Positions 54,558-62,517 of a stretch of DNA of 64,000 nt are shown here, one piece after another. A program made the position numbers and the translations under genes. The notes beneath the pieces are model-generated. The model saw only the letters and a program-made list of their open reading frames with translations. It made no database searches and was not told where the DNA came from. The stretch spans positions 3,204 to 67,203 of the forward strand of contig JAVBMT010000015.1 of NCBI GenBank assembly GCA_031552195.1. The letters are read 5' to 3'. Each line of letters opens with the position of its first letter. Position 1 is the stretch's first letter. The DNA comes from JAVBMP01 sp031552195 (GTDB lineage: Bacteria; Desulfobacterota; Desulfovibrionia; Desulfovibrionales; Desulfovibrionaceae).

Positions 54558-54888
54558 TATTTTAACAATCAAGCGGATTTTTCTATCAACCGCTTGCCGC
54601 CTGCATGATCCGGGGGTGGTCATAGCCCGAACCGCTCAAAAAAAATCAGGCGGCAAGCATTCACAGGATTGCCGCAACTGCCAGGCAAGAAAGAATATGT
54701 TCCTGGTGCAGGCAACGCCGCCTGGCGGGAAAACCGCTGATTGCCTTAGAAATTACGGGCGCCGCATGTTACGGGAGCCATAATGCAATAGGGCGGCAGA
54801 CAGTCCGCCGGCAGTTTGCCCGTTTATTTTTCCTTCGCATTTGCCGTTGAGGCTTGAAACAGCGTTAACACACCCCTAAGGAGGATAT
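54558..54888 (+). promoter_or_regulatory. long structured leader of the TRAP operon
   Basis: About 320 bases lie between the promoter and the start of dctQM. A 12-bp inverted repeat (GCTTGCCGCCTG 54592-54603 and its complement 54647-54658) brackets a 43-base loop. No convincing leader peptide is seen. It may act in post-transcriptional control. Confidence 0.4.
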
Positions 54889-56850
54889 ATGTCCGAGAAC
54901 ACCTGTACCACTCCCTGCGCGATGCCTGCCGACAGGCCGTGGGAACCCGCCATAGACAAGCCTGAACCGGATTCGGCCGTTCGGCGCATCGCCAAGACCT
55001 TCGGCGACAGGCTGATGGACTTGAGCGGAATAGCCTTGTTCGCGCTTATGATCCTCACCGTGCTCGACGTTACCTTGCGCTCCGTTTTCAACCTGCCGGT
55101 GAAGGGGAGCATGGAGCTTGTGGAAATTTTCATGATCATGGCCGTTTTCCCGGCCTTTATCTGGATTCAGAACAATGAAGTGCACCTGAACGTAGACCTG
55201 CTCACCGGAATGCTGCCCCTGGCCTGGCAGAGGGTGCTGGCTGTTTTCTGCCAGACCGTAAGCGTGGTCTTCATCAGCATTCTGGCTTATGAGCTGTTCA
55301 ATCAGACCATGATCAAAATGCAGGAGGCGGACGCCACCCTGCTGCTGAAAATTCCGCTTTGGCCCTTTGTCGGCCTGGCCGCCCTGTGTCTTTTGCTGCT
55401 GGCCTTTTACACCCTGCTCGATCTTCTGAAATCCATAGACTGTTGCCGCACCATGGGCAAAACCTGGGCCATAGCCCCGGCCCTGCTCCTTGCCGTGGCC
55501 GTCTGCGCCATTCCCTTCATAATGGCCGGAACGCGCATGGGATTCTCGCGCGGGGCCTTCGGCGGAATTATCATGGGCTACATGTTCATACTCATCCTGG
55601 GAGGCATGCCCATAGGGGTGGCTATGCTGGTTTCCGGCCTGCAAGGCCTGATCATGTTCATGCCCAGCCTTGACATAGCCCTCGGAATGGCCGGCGGGTC
55701 ACCCTATTACAGCGTGGCCTCGCTGGCCTTCAGCGTCATTCCCATGTTTGTGCTTATGGGCGAACTGGCCCTGTTCGGCGAGGTAAGCACAGACCTGTTC
55801 CGGGCGGCCAGCACCTGCCTCGGCAGGCTGCCGGGCGGCCTGGCAATTTCAAGCGTGTGCGGCTGCGCCGGTTTCGCCGCGGTTTGCGGAGATTCCATGG
55901 CCACGGCCATGACCATGGCTTCGGTCGGCCTGCCCGCCATGAAGGAAAAAAACTACGACCCGGCCTTCGGAGCGGCCTGCCTGAGCATAGGCGGCACCCT
56001 GGGCATTCTCATTCCGCCCTCCATGGGCTTCATCGTTTACTCGATAGTCACGGAAGAGTCAGTCGGCCGCCTCTTCATGGCCGGCATCGTTCCCGGCATT
56101 TTGCTGACCGCCATAATCTGCGCCACCATTATAATAGTAGCCACCTTGAACCCCACGGTGGCCCCGCGCGGCGACGCCACCACCACAAGGGAAAAACTGC
56201 GCTCACTGGCCGGCATGCTGCCCATGCTCGGCCTGTTTTCCGTAATCATGGGCGGCATTCTTACCGGCCTGTGCACCCCGACCGAAGGCGGGGCCGTGGG
56301 CAGTTTCGCCTGCCTGCTGTACTGCGTGGCGCGCGGGCGCCTGAACTTCCACACCCTGCGCCACGCCCTGCGCCAGACCAGCATCCTGACCTCCAAGATC
56401 TTCCTCATACTTATCGGCGTGGGCATTATGGGCTATTTTCTCGCCTCCACCCGCCTGCCTTTCATCCTTACGGACCTCATTGTGGAATCAGGCCTGGGCA
56501 AGTATACGATATTGCTTATGATCGTCGTGCTTTACCTCATACTCGGCTGCCTGATGAACGTTATTCCCATGGTCATGCTGGTGCTTCCGGCCCTGTTCCC
56601 CACCGTGGTGGCCCTGGGGTTCGACCCCATATGGTTCGGCGTTATCACCGTTCTGCTTATGGAACTCGGGCAGATCACCCCGCCCATAGGCGTGCTGGTG
56701 TTCGCCATGAGCAGCGTCGTGCCGGAGGTGCCCATGATGCGCATCTTCAAGTACGTGGTCCCCTTCTTCTTCTCCATTTTCTTCTGCGTGCTGCTGTTGA
56801 CCATATTCCCGCAGATATGCCTTTTCCTGCCAGACTTGCTGTTGAAGTAA
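54889..56850 (+). CDS. dctQM: fused TRAP transporter small and large membrane subunits (DctQM)
   Basis: A 653-residue inner-membrane protein. After a 35-residue cytoplasmic start comes a DctQ part (about 40-180; IALFALMILTVLDVTLRSVF, MELVEIFMIMAVFPAFIWIQ), then a DctM part (about 215-653) with the typical GMPIGVAMLVSGLQGL, YYSVASLAFSVIPMFVLMGE, GDSMATAMTMASVGLPAM and CLSIGGTLGILIPPSMGFIV. With the DctP protein downstream it forms a sodium- or proton-driven TRAP importer. AAGGAGG lies seven bases before the start. The substrate is unknown. Confidence 0.93.
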   Translation: MSENTCTTPCAMPADRPWEPAIDKPEPDSAVRRIAKTFGDRLMDLSGIALFALMILTVLDVTLRSVFNLPVKGSMELVEIFMIMAVFPAFIWIQNNEVHLNVDLLTGMLPLAWQRVLAVFCQTVSVVFISILAYELFNQTMIKMQEADATLLLKIPLWPFVGLAALCLLLLAFYTLLDLLKSIDCCRTMGKTWAIAPALLLAVAVCAIPFIMAGTRMGFSRGAFGGIIMGYMFILILGGMPIGVAMLVSGLQGLIMFMPSLDIALGMAGGSPYYSVASLAFSVIPMFVLMGELALFGEVSTDLFRAASTCLGRLPGGLAISSVCGCAGFAAVCGDSMATAMTMASVGLPAMKEKNYDPAFGAACLSIGGTLGILIPPSMGFIVYSIVTEESVGRLFMAGIVPGILLTAIICATIIIVATLNPTVAPRGDATTTREKLRSLAGMLPMLGLFSVIMGGILTGLCTPTEGGAVGSFACLLYCVARGRLNFHTLRHALRQTSILTSKIFLILIGVGIMGYFLASTRLPFILTDLIVESGLGKYTILLMIVVLYLILGCLMNVIPMVMLVLPALFPTVVALGFDPIWFGVITVLLMELGQITPPIGVLVFAMSSVVPEVPMMRIFKYVVPFFFSIFFCVLLLTIFPQICLFLPDLLLK

Positions 56851-56882
56851 ATATTAAAACCAACCTTATTCAGGAGACAGTT

Positions 56883-57974
56883 ATGTTCAAGAAATTTATC
56901 GGAACAACCCTGGCCGCCTTTTTACTGCTTATTCCGGGCCTGGCCGCCCAGGCGGCCCAGTTTGAAATGAGCGCCACCAGCATGATGATGACCACCCATC
57001 CGGTTGTGGCCAACGCGATAATACCGACGCTTGAACTCATGAAAGAACGCACCGGCGGAAAACTTGACGTCACCATGTACAACGCCGGAACCCTGGTGCC
57101 TGACGCGGAGCTTTACCCCAGCGTCGAACGCGGCATCGTGGACATGGTTCTGTTCTTCCCGCCGCGCACCCCGCACCTATTCCCCATCCTGGTGCTCGGC
57201 GACTATCCGTTCCTCTTCACCTCTTCGCGGGCGGCCGGTTTCTCTTTGAACTCGCTATATGCGAACAACCCGGAAATGCAGGAGGAGCTGAAGAAAATTC
57301 ACGTTCTTTCCTTCACTTCGTCGACCCCCAAAGACCTGGTGAGCATAAAGCCCATCCGCACCCTTGAAGACATGCAAGGCAAACGCGTTGGCGTGCTTGA
57401 CGCGGCCTCGTCTGAAGTAATCACCCTGCTGGGCGGAACGGCCATCACCATGCCCCTGACCGACATGTACATGGGCCTGCAACGCGGCATGCTTGACGCC
57501 GTTCTGGCCCCCATTCCCACCTATCGCTCCACCAAAGTCTGCGAAGTGGGCAAATACATCACCAAGTGTAACGTCTCAGTCAGCGCGGCCCCCTTCTTCA
57601 TGAACAAAAAGTCGCACGACAAGCTTCCCCCCGACATTAAAAAGGTTGTTGACGACCTTTCCGGCTTCCCGCTCACCGCGCTGCACTGCAACTGGGTTGA
57701 AAAAAGCATGGAAGCCGACCTCAGGTATCTGGTCGAAAACGACAAGGTGCAGGTAATTCCGCTCAGCCCGGAAGAAAGCGCCCGCTGGGCCGCCAAGACC
57801 GAACCCATGTACGGGAAATGGAAGGAAAACGCCCGCAAGGCAGGCGTGAAGGACCCTGACGGCCTGCTCAAGGAACTGCAAGGTTACGCCAAGACCTTCA
57901 ACGAAGTGGAAACCCAGAAGGCCGAAACCGCCAAATACAAGGACGTCCTGGGCAAGCTTTACATGGTGTTCTAG
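56883..57974 (+). CDS. dctP: TRAP transporter periplasmic binding protein (DctP family) with altered ligand site
   Basis: ATG 56883 with CAGGAGACAG upstream gives a 363-residue protein with signal MFKKFIGTTLAAFLLLIPGL, cut near AQAA. Family motifs are MKERTGGKLDVTMYNAGTL, IRTLEDMQGKRVGVLD and TDMYMGLQRGMLDAVLAP. In the family alignment I make by eye, the Arg that normally binds the ligand carboxylate (DLKGLKLRVP in SiaP) falls at Gly170 (DMQGKRVGVL). The ligand may therefore not be an ordinary carboxylate. It lies 32 bases after dctQM in the same operon. Confidence 0.9.
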   Translation: MFKKFIGTTLAAFLLLIPGLAAQAAQFEMSATSMMMTTHPVVANAIIPTLELMKERTGGKLDVTMYNAGTLVPDAELYPSVERGIVDMVLFFPPRTPHLFPILVLGDYPFLFTSSRAAGFSLNSLYANNPEMQEELKKIHVLSFTSSTPKDLVSIKPIRTLEDMQGKRVGVLDAASSEVITLLGGTAITMPLTDMYMGLQRGMLDAVLAPIPTYRSTKVCEVGKYITKCNVSVSAAPFFMNKKSHDKLPPDIKKVVDDLSGFPLTALHCNWVEKSMEADLRYLVENDKVQVIPLSPEESARWAAKTEPMYGKWKENARKAGVKDPDGLLKELQGYAKTFNEVETQKAETAKYKDVLGKLYMVF

Positions 57975-58050
57975 GCCGTAGCATACCGTTAGATGACGAC
58001 TCTGAAAATTATCACGGCGTCATTATAGGCGAATAAGCGGTCCTTTCAAG

Positions 58051-58081
58051 GGCGGGCATGCGTAGTACGCGCATGCCCGCC
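58051..58081 (+). terminator. terminator of the TRAP operon
   Basis: Perfect 12-bp arms GGCGGGCATGCG / CGCATGCCCGCC (58051-58062 / 58070-58081) followed by TTTTC, about 77 bases past the dctP stop. Confidence 0.75.
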
Positions 58082-58367
58082 TTTTCAATGCCCTTCGGAT
58101 AGGCCGCGCCCGTTCCGCCGCGAACCAGCATTCGCCAGAACGCGGGTTATATCTGAACATGCGCGGAAGAGGTGGAAGAGCCAAGCAAGTATTGGCCGGC
58201 CTGTGGAGAACACCGGTACGGCGGAAGGACGTCAAGCTGAACCTCCACCGCCGCAAGCGCGGCATAGCGGACCTGGTTCCGGAAATATGCGCTGCGCGGG
58301 GTGGTTTTCCAGGCGATACGCCCGTCTTGAAAGACATGGGCTGAAACGGGGCTTCTTGGAAACCATT

Positions 58368-58455
58368 AAGCCGCAAAAATCGGCCCGCCTTCACATCCTC
58401 CAGCACGCGCCGCATGAGTTGGCGGAGGAGAAGGCGGGCCGATTAACTGCGGCTT
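58368..58455. repeat. 88-base compound hairpin between convergent operons
   Basis: Nested inverted repeats fold into one long stem: AAGCCGC/GCGGCTT (outer, 58368-58374 / 58449-58455), a perfect 15-bp stem AATCGGCCCGCCTTC (58378-58392 / 58430-58444) and an inner TCCTCC/GGAGGA. It lies between the convergent dctP and flavoprotein genes. It could be a terminator for the minus-strand operon, a palindromic repeat element or a structured RNA. Confidence 0.6.
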
Positions 58456-58546
58456 GAGCATCAATCGTCCGTTTCCCAAAACTTCGGCGAATCCCGTATT
58501 GGCCAGGGATGCCTCAAATAGAGACGCCTCAAATTTTGAGTTATTT

Positions 58547-59758
58547 TTATTTCAGTTGGGAAATCAGGTCATTCCGCTGCATCGTACAGGTCAGATATTT
58601 AATGCCAGAACCGGAATCTAAAAGCAAAAGCGCCGGAATTTCCTTGATGCCGTACTTATTGGCAAGCGTTCTCTTTGTCGCGATATCAATTTTAATGATA
58701 TTATACTTGCCTCCCAGCTCTCGGTTCACATCTTCAAGCAGTGAGCCGAACTCCAGGCTGGCGCTGTTTTTTGCGTCAAAGAAAGACAGCAATACGGTTT
58801 TATCGCTCTTCTCTATGCCGGTTCTGAAATCATCAAGTTCGATTATGTATCTTTCAGCGGCAACGGCCGCGGTTGCTCCGTCGCCGGCCGCGGTGACGAC
58901 CTGCCTCAAATACTTGATTCTGTTGTCGCCTACCGCGTAAACGCCTTCAAGGTTGGTTTCCATCAGGTCGTTGACGGTTATATACCCTCTTTGCATTGCC
59001 AAACCGCTGTCTTCAAGGAATTTGGTGGAAGGAACCATGCCTACGAACATGAATATACCCTGGCAGGGCAGGCTTGAAATCTCACCGGTTTTCAAATTCT
59101 TGAGTTTTACGCCCTCCACGTTTTCCTTTCCCACAATTTCCTGCACTGTGGAATTCCAGAAAAATTCCATTTTCTCATGTCGCAACGCCTTTTCAGCACT
59201 TTGCTTGTTACAGTCCAGAATGCCTTCATCGTGCAGAACGATTACTTTAACCTTTTTAGCAAACCTGGTTATGAACATCCCTTCTTCAATGGCCTGGTCG
59301 CCGCTGCCCACGACGACAACCTCCTCGCCTTCGAACGATTCCGCATCGCAGGTGGCGCAATAGGCAACCCCGTTGCCGGTGAATTCCTTTTCTCCGGGTA
59401 TGCCCAGAAATCTCGGCTCCGTTCCGCAGGCTATGATCGTGGCTTTGGCGTGAAATTCCTTGCCCTTCTTGGTCTTTATCCATTTCTCATCTTTGGAGAA
59501 ATCAACCGCCACGACCGTGTCTTTCAAAAATTCCACGCCGAATTCCCTGGCGTGATTTTCAAAATTCGCCATGAGGTCCGGGCCGGATATCTTTGCGATG
59601 CCGGGCCAATTCGCAATTTCCCTTGTGGTGTGCGCCCGGCCCCCGAAAGTTCCTTTATTGATCACCAAAGTCTTGAGTTTGGCCCTTCCACCGTAAATTG
59701 CCGCGGAAAGTCCGCCCGGGCCGCCACCGATTATGACTAAATCATAGTGATTTGACAT
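58547..59758 (-). CDS. thioredoxin-reductase-like flavoprotein with a redox-dead thioredoxin-fold tail
   Basis: A 403-residue protein. The FAD-binding N-terminus is YDLVIIGGGPGGLSAAIYGG, the redox motif is CATC (about 134-137) and the second nucleotide motif is VVVVGSGDQAIEEG. The FAD C-motif is EGVYAVGDNR. Where NADPH-dependent thioredoxin reductases have HRRxxxRA, this protein has LHDEGILDCNK. Residues about 318-403 form a thioredoxin-like domain (TVLLSFFDAKNSASLE ... KEIPALLLLD) with the cis-Pro but no CXXC. It probably reduces the thioredoxin encoded 15 bases upstream. The electron donor (NADH, ferredoxin or other) cannot be told. AGGAG precedes the start. Confidence 0.88.
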   Translation of the reverse strand: MSNHYDLVIIGGGPGGLSAAIYGGRAKLKTLVINKGTFGGRAHTTREIANWPGIAKISGPDLMANFENHAREFGVEFLKDTVVAVDFSKDEKWIKTKKGKEFHAKATIIACGTEPRFLGIPGEKEFTGNGVAYCATCDAESFEGEEVVVVGSGDQAIEEGMFITRFAKKVKVIVLHDEGILDCNKQSAEKALRHEKMEFFWNSTVQEIVGKENVEGVKLKNLKTGEISSLPCQGIFMFVGMVPSTKFLEDSGLAMQRGYITVNDLMETNLEGVYAVGDNRIKYLRQVVTAAGDGATAAVAAERYIIELDDFRTGIEKSDKTVLLSFFDAKNSASLEFGSLLEDVNRELGGKYNIIKIDIATKRTLANKYGIKEIPALLLLDSGSGIKYLTCTMQRNDLISQLK

Positions 59759-59773
59759 CGTACCAGCTCCTGT

Positions 59774-60106
59774 TTACGCGAATATTCTGGAAATGCTCTC
59801 TTCAATCGCCTCTTCTTCAACAAGGCCTGCCAGTTTGGCGCGATATTCCCCATCCCTGAAAAACAAAATCTGGGGAATGCTCTTGAATGAAAAACTATTG
59901 AACAGCTGTTTCTGCTCTTCCACGTCAACGGCGTAGAAAGAGCATTTTTCTTTGTGGTCCGCCTCCATTTCTTCCAGTATAGGCACCACTTCTTCGCACA
60001 CATGACAGGTTTTTCTCATGAATACGACAAGGCAAGGCTCTTCCTTCCCATAGACGATTTTTTCAAATTCTTCCGAGGCGAGTTTTTTCAATTTTGTACT
60101 GATCAT
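59774..60106 (-). CDS. thioredoxin-family protein with CHVC active site
   Basis: The start at 60106 (MISTKLKKLASEEFEKIV) has AAGGAG eight bases upstream and is preferred to 60196, whose first codons lie in a hairpin. The 110-residue protein has a thioredoxin fold, with the active site MRKTCHVCEEVVP (Cys34 and Cys37) in place of WCGPC and cis-Pro in FKSIPQILFF. The missing Trp-Cys-Gly-Pro motif points to a dedicated partner rather than a general thioredoxin. It sits between the phosphodiesterase and the reductase-like gene. Confidence 0.88.
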   Translation of the reverse strand: MISTKLKKLASEEFEKIVYGKEEPCLVVFMRKTCHVCEEVVPILEEMEADHKEKCSFYAVDVEEQKQLFNSFSFKSIPQILFFRDGEYRAKLAGLVEEEAIEESISRIFA

Positions 60107-60151
60107 GGCGAAACTCCTTATATTCACAGATGCATGGCGCGATTCAATTAA

Positions 60152-60197
60152 ATTGAGAGTCTCCTCTCTTTGCGGCTTACTGGAGGAGACTCTCAAT
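60152..60197 (-). terminator. 15-bp hairpin between phosphodiesterase and thioredoxin genes (attenuator or processing site)
   Basis: Perfect arms ATTGAGAGTCTCCTC / GAGGAGACTCTCAAT (60152-60166 / 60183-60197) with a 16-base loop. On the minus strand it comes 30 bases after the phosphodiesterase stop and is followed by TTAATTG. It may lower expression of the two redox genes relative to the enzyme, or stabilise the upstream message. Confidence 0.6.
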
Positions 60198-60227
60198 TAT
60201 CTATGCTGGTTACACCATTATTCCATA

Positions 60228-62255
60228 TTAGAATTCTTCTTCAAATATCTGATATACCGGCGCTCCCTCGCACTGTTTCGGGAACCTTACCCCGCCCAGG
60301 GCGGCAAGCGTCGGGGCCACATCGATTTCACGGATTATGCGGTCGGTTTTGAAGTTCTTTTTGATGCCCTTTCCGGCGGCTATGAAGATCGGCGATACCG
60401 AGGTATCGGCCTCGCCCTGCGAGGTGGAAAGGCTGTCGGCATGGTCCCACTGGTAACCTTCCGCCAGGAAGTAGACGATGTCGCCTGATTCCGGTCCGCC
60501 CAGGCCGAAATGCACCGCGTCCTTGTTACGCACGGCCAAGGCCACCACACGCTTTCCGGTCTTGGGGTGGCGGTATCCGTAAAGGCGGGTGATTATCTCT
60601 TCTTCAACCTCATATTTGTCCTTCGGGTCCACAATGCCGTGCTCATCGCGGCCTTTCAGGTTCACGTAAATATGCGTTTCACGCTGGGCTATGGCCAAGG
60701 TGTTTTCCCAATCTATCTCCGGCAGGCGATTGCCTTTTTCATCGCGCTTCACCCTGGTCAAACCGAGTTCTTCCATAAAGCCCACGCTGATGCCGAGCAC
60801 ATCGCCCATCAGGAGGAAGTCATGCTTCGAGCAAACCTGGGCGTGGTCGGAAGTTATGATGATAGTCCAGCCCTGGTCCAGGTATTTGACGAAGTGGCTG
60901 AGGTACCAGTCCGCCTGGATGTAGAGGTCTTCCATGAACTTGCAGTACTTTTCAGGCGGCAGTTTGTTATATCCTTTGTCCGTCATGTAGCGTATGAACA
61001 TGTGTTCCTGAAGGTCTATACTGTGGAAGTGCGAAATGACGACTTCTATGCCGTGCTTGTCAACCAGGTCGGTGATGGCTTGCGCCTGCCATTTGGCGTT
61101 GACGTACCAGTTGTTCAGCATGATGTCGTTGATCAGCTCTTCGCTCTGCTGGCCAAGCATGGATGTGGGGGGCGCATATCCGGCGCTTTCCACAATCCAG
61201 TCACACATCTTCGCCGGAGAAATGCATTTGCTGATGTCTTTTTCCATCGAGGCGGAAATGTAGATTCTCAGGTTCGACGCGTCCGGCGCCAACTCAAGAA
61301 GCTTCATGTTGCGAACGACATCCACCCTTTTGTCATCGCGAATGCCTTCGTCTTCAATGCGGTCCACAAGCACGCCCAGGGTCAGCACCGCCAACGGCTT
61401 GGTTTCTTTCTTGGATTTGTAAACCTCAACCCTGTCGTACACGCCCTTTTCATTCTGGAGAACCAGACACGGGCGGCGAAGCAGGCCGTCGGACAGCAGC
61501 ATGACGATTTCTTTGGCTCCGGCCGGGGCGCCGGCCCAGTCAGTCGCCGGCTTTATCGGCGACTGAGCGACGTTTATCGGCAGGTCAGGGGTGGCTATAG
61601 AGCTGCCTTTGACCCTGTCAAGAACGATATTGTTGCTTTCCAGCGCGCCGGTGGATTCGAGAATGTTGTAACCGGAATCCTTTATGTCCATGCCGGTGAT
61701 GGAACAAGGGGTGACGGCGTTTTCACTCATGTTCTTGAAAAACGTCGGTTCCTTGATTTCCGCGCTGGCGCCCAGCATCATTTCTCCGTCAAATTGCCCG
61801 AAACTCATGCCCACGGAGCCGGGGCTGGTGCCGTCAACAACGTGCAGGTTCGGGCTTTGCGAGGTCGGGGGCCAGGCGCATCCCGGCCAGTGCCAGACAA
61901 GCGTTTTCTTGCCCGCTTCCGCAAAGCAGTCCCAAACGCGCTCCGCCTTGCAGGAGGAGGAATCAAGGCTGTAGCGTATCCAGTCAAGGCCCTTGGGGCT
62001 GGAAATGTCAAAACCGGTGATGCCGTGCACATTGGCGTAGCATCCCGCGGCGAGGGTCGCCCACATGGGCGGGGTGACCGTGGGGTGACCGCCCAGAAGA
62101 ACAAGGTCCTCACGGCAAGAGCCGCTATCAATGTACTTTTTCAAACTCGGCATTTTCCCTTCGGCCACATACTTTTTCGCCAAACTCGGGTCAAAGCCGT
62201 CAATGCCGAGAACCATGATCTTTTCCGTAATTGCTGGACGTTTCGGCTTAGTCAT
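60228..62255 (-). CDS. alkaline-phosphatase-superfamily phosphodiesterase (type I phosphodiesterase / nucleotide pyrophosphatase-like)
   Basis: A 675-residue protein without a signal peptide, so probably cytoplasmic. The first metal Asp is in VLGIDGFDPSLAKK (about residue 19) and the likely nucleophile Thr61 in PTVTPPMWATLAAGCYANVHG. Later metal ligands are HSIDLQEH (Asp, His), TSDHAQV (Asp, His) and a final His in WDHADSLS. This is the NPP/phosphonoacetate-hydrolase/iPGM-type superfamily layout. Homologues hydrolyse phosphodiesters, phosphonates or related esters; the substrate here is unknown. AAGGAG lies nine bases upstream, and it heads the unit from the second sigma-54 promoter. Confidence 0.85.
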   Translation of the reverse strand: MTKPKRPAITEKIMVLGIDGFDPSLAKKYVAEGKMPSLKKYIDSGSCREDLVLLGGHPTVTPPMWATLAAGCYANVHGITGFDISSPKGLDWIRYSLDSSSCKAERVWDCFAEAGKKTLVWHWPGCAWPPTSQSPNLHVVDGTSPGSVGMSFGQFDGEMMLGASAEIKEPTFFKNMSENAVTPCSITGMDIKDSGYNILESTGALESNNIVLDRVKGSSIATPDLPINVAQSPIKPATDWAGAPAGAKEIVMLLSDGLLRRPCLVLQNEKGVYDRVEVYKSKKETKPLAVLTLGVLVDRIEDEGIRDDKRVDVVRNMKLLELAPDASNLRIYISASMEKDISKCISPAKMCDWIVESAGYAPPTSMLGQQSEELINDIMLNNWYVNAKWQAQAITDLVDKHGIEVVISHFHSIDLQEHMFIRYMTDKGYNKLPPEKYCKFMEDLYIQADWYLSHFVKYLDQGWTIIITSDHAQVCSKHDFLLMGDVLGISVGFMEELGLTRVKRDEKGNRLPEIDWENTLAIAQRETHIYVNLKGRDEHGIVDPKDKYEVEEEIITRLYGYRHPKTGKRVVALAVRNKDAVHFGLGGPESGDIVYFLAEGYQWDHADSLSTSQGEADTSVSPIFIAAGKGIKKNFKTDRIIREIDVAPTLAALGGVRFPKQCEGAPVYQIFEEEF

Positions 62256-62373
62256 TATTCTTCTCCTTACGTAAGTTTAAGTTGTTTCTCTCACCGTAAA
62301 TTCAACCGTACGCTTTTGGCCTGTATGCCGATGATCAATATGAACAGGAAAAAGCCTTTTGCTTGCTAAAATA

Positions 62374-62389
62374 AGCACAAAGTATGCCA
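62374..62389 (-). promoter_or_regulatory. sigma-54 promoter (-24/-12) of the phosphodiesterase operon
   Basis: The minus strand reads TGGCATACTTTGTGCT, identical to the TRAP-operon promoter and part of a 23-base identity. It lies about 119 bases before the phosphodiesterase start. CTTTTATAACA is 34 bases upstream of it (62424-62434). Confidence 0.8.
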
Positions 62390-62483
62390 TGGCTTAATTA
62401 TTCCATCCCCTATCGTATCTTGTTGTTATAAAAGAATAAAATATTAAGGCAAAACTGTTGGCATCTCTTCATGGCAACCGTGT

Positions 62484-62517
62484 TCCTTAAATAAAGGGAA
62501 TTCCTGCTAGTTAAGCA
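62484..62517 (-). promoter_or_regulatory. candidate enhancer of the phosphodiesterase operon
   Basis: Thirty-four bases matching the TRAP-side dyad at 25 positions, including TTTATTT-N-AGGA, end 94 bases before the -24 element, exactly as on the TRAP side. They are the probable binding site of the same activator. Confidence 0.6.

Noticed and set aside
54553..54783. 76-codon frame in the TRAP operon leader
   Set aside because: It begins inside the -12 element, so the transcript from this promoter would not carry its start codon, and the product looks random.
55857..57974. 705-codon open frame spanning the end of dctQM and dctP
   Set aside because: Only the part from ATG 56883 is real (signal peptide, ribosome-binding site, DctP motifs). 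The upstream part is an Arg/His/Pro-rich shadow of dctQM in another frame.
58547..62255. A selenoprotein or glycine-reductase-type locus, suggested by the thioredoxin and reductase pair
   Set aside because: No Grd-type subunits, no in-frame TGA needed to explain any gene, and no selenocysteine machinery in the window.
60510..62369. 619-codon plus-strand frame opposite the phosphodiesterase gene
   Set aside because: It is the antisense shadow of the metal-binding enzyme on the minus strand; it has no domain and a composition typical of antisense frames.
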